Positions 1 to 10,759 of a DNA stretch of 64,000 bases are shown here, piece after piece. The DNA lies in NCBI GenBank assembly GCA_022414725.1, contig CM039464.1, forward strand, positions 15,826,035 to 15,890,034. Direction: 5' to 3'. The first letter of the stretch is position 1, and the number at the start of each line of letters is the position of its first letter. A program made the translations under genes and the position numbers. The DNA comes from Microglena sp. YARC (Eukaryota; Chlorophyta; Chlorophyceae; Chlamydomonadales; Chlamydomonadaceae). The notes below the pieces were generated by a model. That model was not told the origin of the DNA, did not search any database, and saw nothing but the letters and a program-made list of their open reading frames with translations.

Positions 1-89
1 GGTTTATAACCAGTCATGGACATACACATACATAGATATATGCAAGAAGGATAATTAAGGCATCCTAGAGCAAGAAGTCACAGACTCAC

Positions 90-1984
90 CGGTACACCGA
101 GGAGCATATGCCTGTCATGCACCTTGCGCAGAAGAGTCTTCACCTCCCGAAGGGAGCATGTCTCAGTGCCAAAGTGTCCAATGCACAGCCCCTTCTCATT
201 GCACACAGTAAGGAGCCAGTTGAACTTCCCTAAGGCACATAAGACACAAAACTAGTTGGGCGGGAGCGGGATATGGACTTGGATGGACATCAAGCTATCA
301 TCAGAAGGAAAAGAAACCAAACAAGAAACCAACAAGAGGGATGGAATGCATACTACTTTTGTGACACTATATACTCACGTCCACGGACAAACTTGCAGAC
401 ATAGGCCACGTGATCAATCGAGATGATCTCCGCTGTGTACGTTGCTTGAATGTCATCCTGTTAGAAACAAGCAAGTTGTAGTTAATTGGGATGGGTAGGA
501 AACGTATGTAGCTCTATGTCTAGCACAGGCCACATGATGTGTATGAGCGCCACAAGCAAAGCCATTGGTGCAACCAGCCTTCTAAGTGCAATTCATTTGT
601 AACATACCTGCAAAGCCAGACGCTCCCTGCCTTGGTACACGTACATGTCCCCAAATTGCTTAGAGTTGGGACGCCTGAGCTTGGCTTCCTCAAAATCTGT
701 GACTTGGGCCACATTCGGGTTTTTCTTCACCACAAAGCGATCCATGGGGCCAGATATATGTTGTCGATCCTTGAGGAAGACATTGAACTACAGGTATGCT
801 AGCTCCGTGCGCTGCAGGCCCTCAACCTAAGTCAATAGTATTGGGCATAGTTGTAAGTACAAGGGAATGACATGTGATCTAAATAATCATATGATATGCA
901 CAACCACCTGACATAAAGAACCACTTGATATAGACAACCCCATGCCCAACAGCAATTCACTTGAACCCACACACAAACAATGACACCTACTTCAATACAA
1001 CGGATACCAAAAACATGTTTTCTTAATACATGATGATGATGCAGCTGGTAGCAGAAAATATAAATCATCCACTATTATGGCATGTGTCCCCTCAAGTGCT
1101 ACCATATGCCCATATGGCTCACCACAGTCCATGCACCCTCCCAACTTTCCACACAAACCCATGCACGAACAAGGAAAAAAAAGAACTTGCCTGAAGGGCA
1201 TGGAACTTTGCTTCCAGATCATTCAGCCCTACACCACGAGGGAACAAGAAGTTTGTCTCGTCCAATGCGGAGTGAGAGAACAAGGTGGTGCAGCCATCCA
1301 CAAAGAAGAAGGGATACAGATGAAGCACCACTGCCTCAAAGTTCAGCTCAATGAAGCGACGCTCCAACGCATTGACCCCTACAACAAGACATAGTATGGT
1401 GGTTGGTACATGTACGTAAATCACATACAATAATGGCATGTGTCCCTCAAGTGCTACCATATGTCCACATGTTACCCCACAGTCCAGGCACCCCTCCCAA
1501 GTCTCCCCCCTCCACCCACCCACCCACCCATAATGGCATGTGTCCCCTCAAGTGCTACCATATGTCCACATGTTACCCCACAGTCCAGGCACCCTTCCCA
1601 AATCTCCCCCTCCACCCACCCACCCACCCACACACACTCATACCACCTCCACCCCACCTACCCACCCACCCACACTCATACAACCCCCACCCCACCCACA
1701 CACACATGCCCACCGACAAACACCACCTACCCATCATCATCATCATCATCAACCCCTAAAAAAAACCCAATATCCAACCTGATCCTTTGCGCCTGTCGTT
1801 GGGGTTTCCAGGGCATGCCTTGTTATTGCAGCAGAAACTGGAGTACAGCGCCTTGAAAGTGGTACCATCAGTGTTGAAGCCAGGCGCAAACCGTTGTTGA
1901 ACCCCTTACCCTCTAGCACACTGCGAACCCCGATGTTGGGTCATGGCAATTAGGGCACCAAAGCTCCTTCCTCCATTTCCGTCG
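90..1984 (-). CDS. Multi-exon protein with Cys-rich module and DDE-transposase-like segment (3' end outside window)
   Basis: Five exons read consistently on the minus strand: 1779-1984, 1191-1378, 608-787, 379-457 and 90-229. Phases match at each junction where both borders are visible: 1+2, 0+0, 0+0 and 1+2. Borders are GT-AG except a GC donor (gcaagt) after 1191. The first visible exon opens with RRKWRKELWCPNCHDPTSGF, a WCPxC zinc-ligand-like motif, followed by a CCNNKAC cluster. Later exons contain SGPMDRFVVKK and, around the 379/229 junction, IDHVAYVCKFVRG..KFNWLLTVCNEKG. That pattern recalls the first catalytic-Asp strand of DDE transposases found in algal and fungal genomes. The family assignment is inference; a zinc-binding domain of unknown function plus transposase core is the best guess. 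In the first exon the reading frame breaks near 1905-1917 (TAG/TAA), which looks like an indel. The gene continues left of base 1 and probably right of 1984. Confidence 0.5.
1077..1640. repeat. Dispersed/tandem intronic repeat, about 75 bp unit
   Basis: Near-identical segments begin at about 1077, 1434 and 1533. Each contains atggcatgtgtcccctcaag followed by a chain ending in cagtcca(t/g)gcacccttccca. One copy is in the intron between exons 1191-1378 and 608-787, and two are in the intron upstream of 1378, so two introns of the same gene share the unit. A (CCCA)n/(CACA)n tract follows at 1615-1730. Confidence 0.7.
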
Positions 1985-2104
1985 CTGTGGCGAATGAGGG
2001 AATAGTGGTCCACCTAGGCAGTATTTATATGTGAATCAGAGAAGGTACTCTGTAGACAAACAAAAACAAGCATTTTTCTGCATCTCATGCATGCATGCCC
2101 CTCA

Positions 2105-2590
2105 CCCTTTCTCATCCAGCCATGCCCATGCACATGCAGTCATGCCCCCGCCCTTGCTCATGCTCATGCAGTCATGCAGACATGCCCAAGCCCATGCCCA
2201 TGCACTCATGCCCCTGCCCATGCTAATGCAGACATGCCCATGCCCATGCAGAAATGCCCATGCCCATGCAGTCATGCCCCTGCCCCTGCTAATGCAGACA
2301 TGCTCATGCTCATGCCCTTGCCCATGCTCATGCAGACATGCCCATGCCCATGCAGTCATGCCCATGCCCCTGCCCTTGCTCATGCAGTCAAGCTCATACC
2401 CATACCCATGCCCATGCACATGCAGTCAGGCCCCTGCCATGCAGTCATGCAGACCTACCCCTGCCCATGCAGTCATGACCCTGCCCCTGCTAATGCAGAC
2501 ATGCCCATGCCCATGCCCATGCCCTTGCCTATGCTCAACCAGTCATGCCCATGCTTATGAGGCCATGCCCCCGCCCATGCTCATGCAGTC
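2105..2590. repeat. Hexanucleotide minisatellite (CATGCC/TGCTCA-type)
   Basis: The stretch is a run of catgcc, cctgcc and catgca hexamers grouped into longer units that end in atgcagtcatgc or atgcagacatgc. Reading frames on both strands stay open only because the unit length is a multiple of three. I see no protein-like composition beyond the repeat itself. Confidence 0.85.
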
Positions 2591-4080
2591 AGTCTCCTGG
2601 ACGATCTATCCAGACGCACCTGAGGCGATACTCGGTAGATAGTCACTAACGAATCTTGGATCACGCTCGGGGTCGAGCGGCTTGCCAGTACGGAGAGTAT
2701 ATCTCATTTGGCGAGCGAGTTCTTCTTGGGGGCGCGAGTCGGGTGCAGGATAATGCTGCCATGCTTGGACTCAATCGTACGCGGGTTCTAAGCGACCTTT
2801 GCGAAGCACTGGGTACCCGCTTGTTTGCTTCCATTGATCGCATATTGTCTTGAAGCGTCCATCGACCGCCATGTATCCCTATCTATGAGACGCGGCGTGG
2901 CGACGCCACGTGGTGACTGTAAGTAGAACAGGTATGAAGGCTGGGAATTAGTTGGACAGCATCTTCTGAGTAGGGCTTGACGATTACATGCGCCATGCGG
3001 CAATTGCCATGCGTTTCATCACAGCGAGAGGCGGACTGGCAGTGAAATGCCAATAAGGTGTTTCCGATGAGATGCCTTAGCAGTTCGAAGTTGAAATTGA
3101 ATTCATTTGAAGCAAGTTCGAGGAAACGTGTTGGACTGTGGAAAAGATGGGCCCGTTTGAAGGTTCGCAGTGGAAAAGTTTGAGGGCTTATGGAAAAGTT
3201 GCCCAGGCGGACTTTTGGCCTGGCAGTACAAAACTTTTCCATAAACCCCGAAACTTTTCCATACCTGGAAAAGTGCCCCGGGGTGGTGCCGGAACCCCCA
3301 CCCCTTTTCCTCGCTCCGCCGGTTGCCCTCGCACCCCCTTAGTACAGGTAGCAGGCCGTAGCCCGTATTGCCCCTCACCTCGACCGGATCGAACAGGGGC
3401 AGCCTCTCACGGCTCCTCACCTGAACTACGTATTTCGATCCCGAAGGTGCCAACAGTACGGCTGTACAACAGTGGCTCGGCAGAACAATTTAGGGGCGGG
3501 ACAGCGACACAGTGACTATGGGGCGGTGGATGGAGGGGTAGACGGACGATGTTAGCAGGGTTGGCAGCAGCTCTGCTGCAACACTGGAATCTGCTGCACC
3601 ACGGGAATCCGCTGAAACACGGGAATCTGCTGCAACACGGGAACCAGGGCGAATCGTGGTGACAGGAGCTAGTCTCGCAGAAATCGACGGGCTTATCAAA
3701 AAAACGCACCTTGCTTGCAATCGAGGTGAATAGGTGAGCGGCAGTAGATCCTGAGCAAAGGAGTGCTGTCTGGTCCAGTGCTATTTCGCTCCTTCACTGG
3801 TAGGCTGATTCAAGGCTGCAGACAGCTCTCGGCGGCAGAACGGCGAAAATGGCAAGCTGGGAGTAGGAAGGTGAAAGACAGACGTGAACTCCGGTACCCG
3901 TGACCGAATAGAATAGGATGAATGCCGGGCGAATCTTAAACGAGGGAGGAAAGTCTGTAGTCAGGCGTACACGGGCGTACAGCGTACAGCCGGGAAGGCG
4001 GAGGCAGAGACACGATAACCTAAGGGGGCTTTAGGGGGTTTAGTACTCGTAACCTATCCAGCACTTGAACCCTCCAGTTG
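2591..4080. other. No gene recognised; short inverted motif cluster inside
   Basis: This is non-repetitive sequence of mixed composition. The longest open frames are about 60-130 codons and resemble no family I know. The only notable structure is the TGGAAAAGTT cluster listed separately. Confidence 0.4.
3171..3275. repeat. Inverted TGGAAAAGTT motif cluster
   Basis: The decamer TGGAAAAGTT occurs directly at 3171 and 3191. Its inverse, AACTTTTCCATA, occurs at 3232 and 3252, and a further variant is at 3265. The pair at 3189-3200 and 3232-3243 forms a 12-bp inverted repeat. It could be a hairpin remnant of a small transposon or a protein-binding cluster; the sequence does not decide. Confidence 0.5.
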
Positions 4081-5164
4081 GCCGCCGCCCCCCCCCCCCC
4101 CCCCCCCCCAACCTAATCAGTTACCACGAGTTTTAGGTTGTCAATTGGCGGACCCACCTACATAGGTTATTTGTGAGCGAGTGGGTCGGTCCTTGACGGC
4201 AGACATATGCCTGCCTGTCGTCACGACAGTGTCGTGTCTACATCCTGCCTGCCTGTCGCGTCTATATCCTGCCTGCCTGCCTCTCGAGTTCCGTATCCAT
4301 TCGGCGTTTGTCTGTTTATTTATTTCCTTGCCGGCATATATAGCAGATGTCGACTGGCGGCATTTCAGGTATTGCCTCTAGCGTAGCGCCTGCCGCGAAG
4401 AATCCCAAGACCCAACGATATACCAAACCAAACCATACCAAACGACTCCATACATGTCGAGGTATGAAGTCAGTTCAGTATAGGGTCTAGGGTGTGGGGT
4501 GCACAGCAGATATAAGGCCTACGCCTACGGCAGATGCTACCCTACCCAATGCCAATGGCAGCGTGGAAGTGGTGGTGGTGGTGGTGCCGTGGTGGTGGTG
4601 ATGGTGTATGTGTATGTGTGTGGTGGTGGGGGGGGGGGGGGCGGGGGGGAGCAAACCCAGGGGGCAAACCGCGACATAATAGGGACTGAAGAGTAATCTC
4701 CTGCAGTCCTGTACCCCGTAGGGACTGAAAGTGTGATACCCCGCAGGGGGATTGTTTTTCCAGGCTAGCAAGCACCCAACATCTACACTTAAACGAGCAA
4801 CTTCTTTGTGCTGCAAGCAACCTCTTTGAGCTCGAAGCAACTTCTCGACTTGACACTGCTCTTGAGTGCACAAGTTCAGCTACCTCGGTTGGTCGAAGCA
4901 ACCCCAACTGCCCCTTCGCATCTAAATTCGATGTTAAACCTACTTCGATGCCAGGCCTACCTATTTTAATGCCAGACCTAGCTACTTCGATGCCAGAACT
5001 ATTTCGATGCGATACAACTTCGACGAAGCTTTAGGCAGGGTGCCCAACTTCGTTACTACCCGTCATCCCGCGCCTTATTTCATTTCCTGCGCTTATTCTG
5101 TTGGAGGGTGGACCTTCGATGAGAGCACTGTACTTCTAAAAGTACTGAGCTGTATGATGAGTTT
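4081..5164. other. Homopolymer and GGT tracts, short AACTTCGATGCCAG repeats; no gene
   Basis: There is a poly-C run at about 4088-4110, a (GGT)n tract at 4568-4610 and a poly-G run at about 4627-4648. At 4795-5025 short degenerate repeats occur (cgaagcaac, cttcgatgccag). No coding potential is recognised. Confidence 0.5.
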
Positions 5165-6866
5165 CATACATGATGAGGTTGCATGCAAGATAAAGTAGCA
5201 CTTTCAGGTTGCATGCTGATGAGATTGCATACTTGCATTCAAGATGAGATAGCCTTTCAGAATGAATGATGACAAGGTTGCATGCATGATGAGGATGTAC
5301 GCAAGATGAAGTAGCCCCTTGAGGTTGCATATTGATAAGGTAGCCCCTAAGTATGCATGATGATGAGGTTGCATGCAAGATAAGGTAGCCCCTTGAAGTT
5401 GCATGATGTTGAGGGAGCCCCTATAGGTTGCATGATGTTGAGGTAGCTCCTATAGGTTGGCAGGTTGCATGATGCTGAGGTAGCCCCTATAGGTTGCATG
5501 ATGTTAAGGTAGCCCCTATAGGTTGCATGGTGTTGAGGTAGCCCCTACAGGTTGCATAATGTTTAGGTTACCCCCCTACAGGTTGCATAATGTTTAGGTA
5601 GCCCATATAGGTTGCATTATGTTGAGGTAGCCCCTATAGGTTGCATGATGTTGAGGTAGCCCCTATAGGTTGCATGATGTTGAGGTAGCCCCTATAGGTT
5701 GCATGATGTTGAGGTAGCCCCTATAGGTTGCATGATGTTGAGGTAGCCCCTATAGGTTGCATGATGTTGAGGTAGCCCCTGTAGGTTGCATGATGTTGAG
5801 GTAGCCCCTATAGGTTGCATGATGTTGAGGTAGTCTCTATAGGTTGCATGATGTTGAGGTAGTCTCTATAGGTTGCATGATGTTGAGGTAGCCCCTATAG
5901 GTTGCATGATGTTGAGGTAGCCCCTATAGGTTGCATGATGTTGAGGTAGCCCCTGTAGGTTGCACGATGTTGAGGTAGCCCCTATAGGTTGCATGATGTT
6001 GAGGTAGTCTCTATAGGTTGCATGATGTTGAGGTAGCCCCTATAGGTTGCATGATGTTGAGGTAGCCCCTATAGGTTGCATGATGTTGAGGTAGCCCCTG
6101 TAGGTTGCATGATGTTGAGGTAGCCCCTAAAGGTTGCATGATGTTGAGGTAGCCCCTATAGGTTGCATGATGTTGAGGTAGCCCCTAAAGGTTGCATGAT
6201 GTTGAGGTAGCCCCTATAGGTTGCATGATGTTGAGGTAGCCCCTGTAGGTTGCATGATGTTGAGGTAGCCCCTATAGGTTGCATGATGTTGAGGTAGCCC
6301 CTATAGGTTGCATGAGGTTGAGGTAGCCCCTATAGGTTGCATGATGTTGAGGTAGCCCCTATAGGTTGCATGATGTTGAGGTAGCCCCTATAGGTTGCAT
6401 GATGTTGAGGTAGCCCCTATAGGTTGCATGATGTTGAGGTAGCCCCTATAGGTTGCATGATGCTGAGGTAGCCCCTATAGGTTGCATGATGTTGAGGTAG
6501 CCCCTATAGGTTGCATGATGTTGAGGTAGCCCCTGTAGGTTGCATGATGTTGAGGTAGCCCCTATAGGTTGCATGATGTTGAGGTAGCCCCTATAGGTTG
6601 CATGATGTTGAGGTAGTTTCTATAGGTTGCATGATGTTGAGGTAGCCCCTATAGATTGCATGATGTTGAGGTAGTCTCTATAGGTTGCATGATGTTGAGG
6701 TAGTCTCTATAGGTTGCATGATGTTGAGGTAGCCCCTATAGGTTGCATGATGTTGAGGTAGCCCCTATAGGTTGCATGATGTTGAGGTAGCCCCTATAGG
6801 TTGCATGATGTTGAGGTAGCACTATAGGTTGCATGATGTTGAGGTAGCCCCTATAGGTTGCATGTA
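5165..6866. repeat. 29-bp minisatellite, about 50 copies
   Basis: The unit is 29 bp, ggttgcatgatgttgaggta followed by gcccctata. It is regular from about 5400 to 6866 with a few substitutions (tagtctcta, cctgta), and degenerates leftwards to about 5165. Copies are contiguous with no variable spacers. The array stops at a poly-G run (6870-6886). Confidence 0.95.
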
Positions 6867-7226
6867 TTAGGGGGGGGGGGGGGGGCTAAACCGGGGGGGG
6901 TTAAAGTTTAGTTCTGGTCTAATGAAACTGCTAACCTTAGGTAAAACTATCGTGTGTCCACACTAGAAAAGGGTCCACGGTTTCGTTTTACCCGTGATAG
7001 AAGGCTAAACCTTAAACCAAAACCGGCTCGTGTGGTCGACACCTTAGTATTTAGAGGTCGTTCGCACGAGACAAGTTTGGTTTTGGGTTACATGTTGGTT
7101 TGGCGTTTCTGTCGTTAACCCAAACTTACTTTGGGTTCACACGGGACAAATAAAGTTGACGCGTTTGGGTCAAATTCGGTAACAAAATGCTAAACAAACC
7201 CAACACCCATACGTGCCCCCCCCCCC

Positions 7227-7261
<35 letters not shown>

Positions 7262-7981
7262 ACACACACACGTTGGGGTTATGGTTATGGTTACGTCGCA
7301 CACGTGTTGTTTGTTGTTTCTGTTGCGATAAATTTTGCCACATTTCCTTCTGCTGCACTTGTCACTATGGAAACAGGGTTGGACGTTAAAAGGAGGCACC
7401 GGTATAAAAATTAACTATGTACGTTTATGACGTTGAATAACGGGCGACATTTGACGTTAAATAGCGTTGAATAACGTGTGGTCACGTTCAGGGGACGTTA
7501 AATATATGCCAAACGTTGCACCCCCCCCCCTAAACAAGTTATGGAAACGATAACTAACGTAAGTTAACGCAAGAAACGTTATAAACTTGATAACTTTATA
7601 TTTGAGAACGTTATATTTGTGTCATGGGAACGTTATAAAGGCGTAAATGGGTCTGACGAGCGGCACTGATGTCTTACGATGTTTGTTGATTCATACAGTA
7701 TTTTATGCATTATATAATACGGTGATTACGTTTTGTACTCAGCTTTACATATATAGGACTACCCCCCCCCACACACACACACACCCCACCCCACCCCCAC
7801 CCCCCCCACCCCACCCACCCACCCACCCACACTCAAACAAAGCAAGCACACGTCACCAGCCCCAATATATAGCAACCTCATCAACACCAGCCCCAACCCT
7901 CCAAGTCTCCAACTATATATGTGGCAACCCTCAACTGCATATACCTACCATACACGTATGTTTTCATATGTATGGTGATCA
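6867..7981. other. AT-richer unique segment with dense AACGTT motifs; no gene
   Basis: Composition changes abruptly after the minisatellite. Between 7420 and 7650 the words aacgtt, gacgtta and aacgtta recur many times. A poly-C plus (CA)n tract lies at 7207-7270 and another at 7761-7840. No recognisable protein or RNA is seen. Confidence 0.45.
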
Positions 7982-8300
7982 CAAGATGCCTCCCGCGGGT
8001 ATCGCAAGGGCGGGCTGGGGCCGTCCCTTACTTACTTGATTGCAATGGGAAGACGGCGAGCTCAAGCAAATCGAGTGTCAACTGAAAGGAACATGAAACA
8101 ATTGAAACTAAAATTAAAACACCTCTATCTAAACATAAATAGATAGGATAGAGGTGTTTTAATTGTATTTCATCTACATGGTATATATATGGTGAATGAG
8201 GATTATGTATTGTAATCACAAGCAAGCAAGATGCCTCCCGTGGGTATTGCACGGGCCCGTCTCTTACTTGCAATGGGAAGACGGTGATCAGACCCAGACA
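7982..8300. repeat. Duplicated retroposon-like segment flanking a hairpin
   Basis: The segment at 7982-8075 (gatgcctcccgcgggtatcg ... ttgcaatgggaagacggcga) is repeated at 8229-8290 with small differences. The same ...gaagacggtgagc words recur at 9138-9180, so this looks like part of a dispersed retroposon family. A perfect-arm hairpin lies between the two copies. Confidence 0.6.
8112..8164. repeat. Hairpin with 18-bp perfect arms
   Basis: aattaaaacacctctatc (8112-8129) is the exact reverse complement of gatagaggtgttttaatt (8147-8164), with a 17-nt loop. It may be the core of a small MITE or a foldback. No promoter or terminator context is visible. Confidence 0.75.
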
Positions 8301-8857
8301 TGCTAAGTATCCCTATATATAGGGGGGGGGGGGGGGGTATATGTACGTCTTAGCCTCTTAGGTGGTTGCTTGTGGTCAAAGTAAGTGGTTCCTGAAAGGC
8401 ACATTATATTTTGAAAATGCCAACTTCCCCCTCGCTTCCCCCTCGTGGAGCCCAGGGGGTCATGGGGTACCCATATAGGCTAAGGGGACTTGCCCTCCCT
8501 TTTTTCTATTTTTGAGAGGTCAGGGGAGCTGGACGGACTCCCTGCACTTCGACAATCGAGACACGAGTTTAGAGATCTCGCCTGAGCTAGGCAGATTAGT
8601 TTTTAAAAACAGGAACGGCAGTTAGAAAAACAAGCCACTCGTGAACTTACCACCAACGAATCGTAAACAGGGTACTTCCAAGGTGTATTGAAGTGAACCC
8701 CGCCACAATGTTGGCGGACGGCCCGAGTTCCAGGGGCTCCCTGTTTTGGCCTAGGCCCCAAGCCCCACCAGAATTGGTGAGACCCATCCGCCAAAGTTTA
8801 CGCCAAACTCTTGGGCGCATACGGGTAGTAGCTGGCAGCACCTGCTCATGACCATAC
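8301..8857. other. Mixed repeat debris; possible LINE 3' tail, minus orientation
   Basis: A poly-G tract (8323-8338) is followed by sequence whose reverse complement resembles the 3' tail of the LINE seen at 29.4 kb (words ataggctaaggggacttgcc at about 8475 and a gttcacgagtgg-like stretch near 8640). No gene is recognised. Confidence 0.35.
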
Positions 8858-9052
8858 CAGGGTACTACAAAGCGCGCACGGCAGCGCGATTTCGCGCACG
8901 CTTTTTGAGCCCCACTGTGCGTTTCACGCAGATTTTTCAACCCCCTGTGGGCGCAGCGCGCAGTTTTTGCGCTTTTTGCACTACAAAGCGCCGACCAATT
9001 TGACGTTTGTGCACTTCATGCGCCGACCAATTTGACAAAATGTAGTACCCTG
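8858..9052. mobile_element. hAT-like MITE, family 1, copy A (195 bp)
   Basis: The terminal inverted repeats are CAGGGTACTACA and TGTAGTACCCTG. The element is flanked by a perfect 8-bp target duplication, GACCATAC (8850-8857 and 9053-9060). The interior is GC-rich (gcgcgatttcgcgcacgc) with no coding capacity. CAGGG termini and 8-bp duplications are typical of the hAT superfamily; the assignment rests on those two features. Other copies are at 31027-31221 and 44882-45075, with partial copies at 9478 and 32631. Confidence 0.9.
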
Positions 9053-9477
9053 GACCATACAAGTAATGCCTTTATTTCTCAGCGAGTCCCACCTCCTGAA
9101 TTATAATTCGCATAGTAGGCTCTCTGGTTTCCGTGGATATCGCACGAGGGGGACATGGAATTCGAAGACGGTGAGCATCCCAGAGTTGGCTGAGAGACCA
9201 TGTTACAGTCCAATCAAAAATCAGCTCATCACCATGTTTTTCATGACAACATATAACCATGCTCATGCATTGGTACCAAATCTTGGCTGCTGCGATGCTG
9301 GTTACTAGAGTCATGCGCACGCATGGCCTGAGCCAAACAGCTGAAGGACAGACAGACACAGACACACAGACAGACACACAGATAGACAAATATACAGACA
9401 AACAGACAGGCACACAGGCATGGGTCGACGGGGGGGAAAAGTGTTGCATTCTGCGCTCATGAGTGCGGCGTAATAGT
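9053..9477. other. Retroposon fragment and (GACA)n tract; no gene
   Basis: 9138-9225 matches a dispersed family with the words gaagacggtgagcatcccag, agttggctgaga and ccatgttaca; other copies are at 9810-9880, 21720-21750 and 30545-30605. A degenerate (GACA)n tract occupies 9345-9420. Confidence 0.5.
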
Positions 9478-9600
9478 CAGGGTACTACAAAGCGCGCGCA
9501 GCAGCGCGATTTTGCGCACGCTTTTTGAGCCCCATTGCGCGTTTTGCACAGTTTTTTCAACCCCCTGTGGGCGCAGCGCGCATTTTTGCGTACAGTACAG
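9478..9600. mobile_element. hAT-like MITE, family 1, truncated copy
   Basis: It starts with the CAGGGTACTACA terminal repeat and follows copy A to about position 9596. There it runs into a CAGTA-repeat tract, and the other half and right terminus are missing. Confidence 0.8.
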
Positions 9601-9684
9601 TACTGAGTTACAGTACAGTACAGTACAGTACAGTACAGTGCAGTGCAGTGCAGTGCAGTGCAGTTTTTGCGTACAGTACTGAGA
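9590..9684. repeat. CAGTA/CAGTG pentamer tract inside broken MITE
   Basis: Runs of tacag, cagta and cagtg units occur at 9591-9665. The MITE-derived phrase ttttgcgtacagta appears on both sides (about 9592 and 9666), suggesting that the pentamers expanded from a short motif within the element. Confidence 0.7.
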
Positions 9685-9944
9685 AGCTAATGCTGTCAGC
9701 TCCCATATGCACTACTCTGTTTTAGGCTCGGATGGGAACCAAGCCAGGGAGCTGCCTAGAAGCTGCTGCTCGTCGCGCGGAAAATAAAGCTATGGTTTCT
9801 TGGGCACGCACGCTGGACTTGGACTTGGATGATGGTGAGCCCAGAGTTGGCTGAAAAACCATGTAACAATCCAATAAAATAAAAATCCTGCCTTTGGCCC
9901 AGATTAGCCACCCCTTACATCTAGAACTGATCTCGATTGTTTGC

Positions 9945-9996
9945 CAAGTCCCTGCGGCCACAGTGGCTACCCCTGGACTGGAACACACATACAATC
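9945..9996 (+). mobile_element. LINE 3'-tail fragment
   Basis: The words caagtccctgcggccacagt and ggctacccctggactggaac followed by acacatac match the 3' terminus of the LINE at 29.4-29.53 kb. It abuts the short retroposon at 9997. Confidence 0.6.
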
Positions 9997-10080
9997 GGTG
10001 GTTGGACCCAGTGCAAGCAAACTGGCTAGCCCCCTCAACCTCAAGCCTCGTAATAAGGCAAACTATTTATTTATTTATTT
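9997..10080 (+). mobile_element. Short retroposon, family A, with (ATTT)n tail
   Basis: The core of about 65 bp, ggttggacccagtgcaagca onwards to cctcgtaataaggc, is followed by a tattt-att tail. The same core and tail recur at 30301, 30641, 43891 and 56974 (plus strand) and 36086 (minus strand). A conserved body ending in a simple (ATTT)n tail is characteristic of SINE-like retroposons; the segment has no coding capacity. Confidence 0.75.
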
Positions 10081-10097
10081 GTAAACATACAGCGTCT

Positions 10098-10303
10098 GTA
10101 ATGATAACGCCTGGTGGGGTGTGGTGTTAAGGGAGCCCGTCGTGCGCGGGTGGGGAGCGGTCTCCTACCTCAACTGGACAAGCTACCATCGCGGTTGACG
10201 ACGACCTGCAACGCCAAGGGCGTCCAAGGGGGAGTCGAACCCCCGACTCTTCATCCTCAGGCGATCTGGTCTACCACTAGACCATTGTATATCACTGAAA
10301 GAC
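10098..10303 (-). mobile_element. tRNA-derived SINE, copy 1
   Basis: On the minus strand the 5' end carries ggtctagtggtagacc (a tRNA D-arm, pol III A-box-like) and then gggggttcgactccccc (T-arm with B box GGTTCGACTCC). The anticodon stem does not pair properly and no acceptor stem forms, so it is not a tRNA gene. A body of about 130 nt follows, with gtagcttgtccagttgaggt and the end cgttatcatta. Other copies are at 10376-10547, 14269-14478 and 42783-42977. Confidence 0.75.
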
Positions 10304-10375
10304 AGCGTCTTGTACAAGGATCACGCATTTCTCTGACTTTTAGCCCAGATTGGATCTGTTTCAATGCCTCATGAC

Positions 10376-10547
10376 CTGATCGCTTGAGGATGAAGAGTCG
10401 GGGGTTCGACTCCCCCTTCGGTCGCTCTTGGCGTTGCAGGTCGTCGTCAACTGCGATGGTAGCTTGTCCAGTTGAGGTAGGAGACCGCTCCCCACCCGCG
10501 TACCACGGGCTACCTTAACACCATGCCCCACCAGGCGTTATCATTAC
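10376..10547 (+). mobile_element. tRNA-derived SINE, copy 2, inverted relative to copy 1
   Basis: It carries the same B-box arm (gggggttcgactccccc at about 10401) and body as copy 1 but on the other strand. Its A-box region has been replaced by repeat sequence. Copies 1 and 2 together make a large imperfect palindrome with a spacer of about 70 bp. Confidence 0.75.
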
Positions 10548-10559
10548 TTTTTTTTCAAT

Positions 10560-10750
10560 GCTCATTACTCAACTCCTGTGCACTCCACACCAATCCATTC
10601 CATCTACTCACACCCACATCCATACTACTCACACCACTCCCACCCAAATCCACACACTTTCACCCACTCCCAGTCTCCCACCCACATCCACACAATCTCA
10701 CCCACTCCTACCCACATCCACCCACTCCCACTGTTTCAATGCCTATCTAC
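10560..10750. repeat. CCCACATCCA/CACTCC-type short tandem repeat
   Basis: A C/T/A-rich run of cacccacatcca and ccactccca words fills the stretch. No gene is seen. Confidence 0.7.
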
Positions 10751-10759
10751 CCCTGAGGT

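Noticed and set aside
2031..2642. 203-codon Pro/Ala/His-rich frame
   Set aside because: It is entirely a CATGCC hexamer repeat; frames on the other strand are open for the same reason.
5400..6866. Regular 29-bp repeats resembling a CRISPR array
   Set aside because: Repeats are contiguous with no unique spacers, there are no cas genes, and the context is eukaryotic. It is a minisatellite.
10200..10300. tRNA gene on the minus strand
   Set aside because: D-arm and T-arm are present but the anticodon stem does not pair and no acceptor stem forms. It recurs with a shared non-tRNA body, so it is a SINE head.
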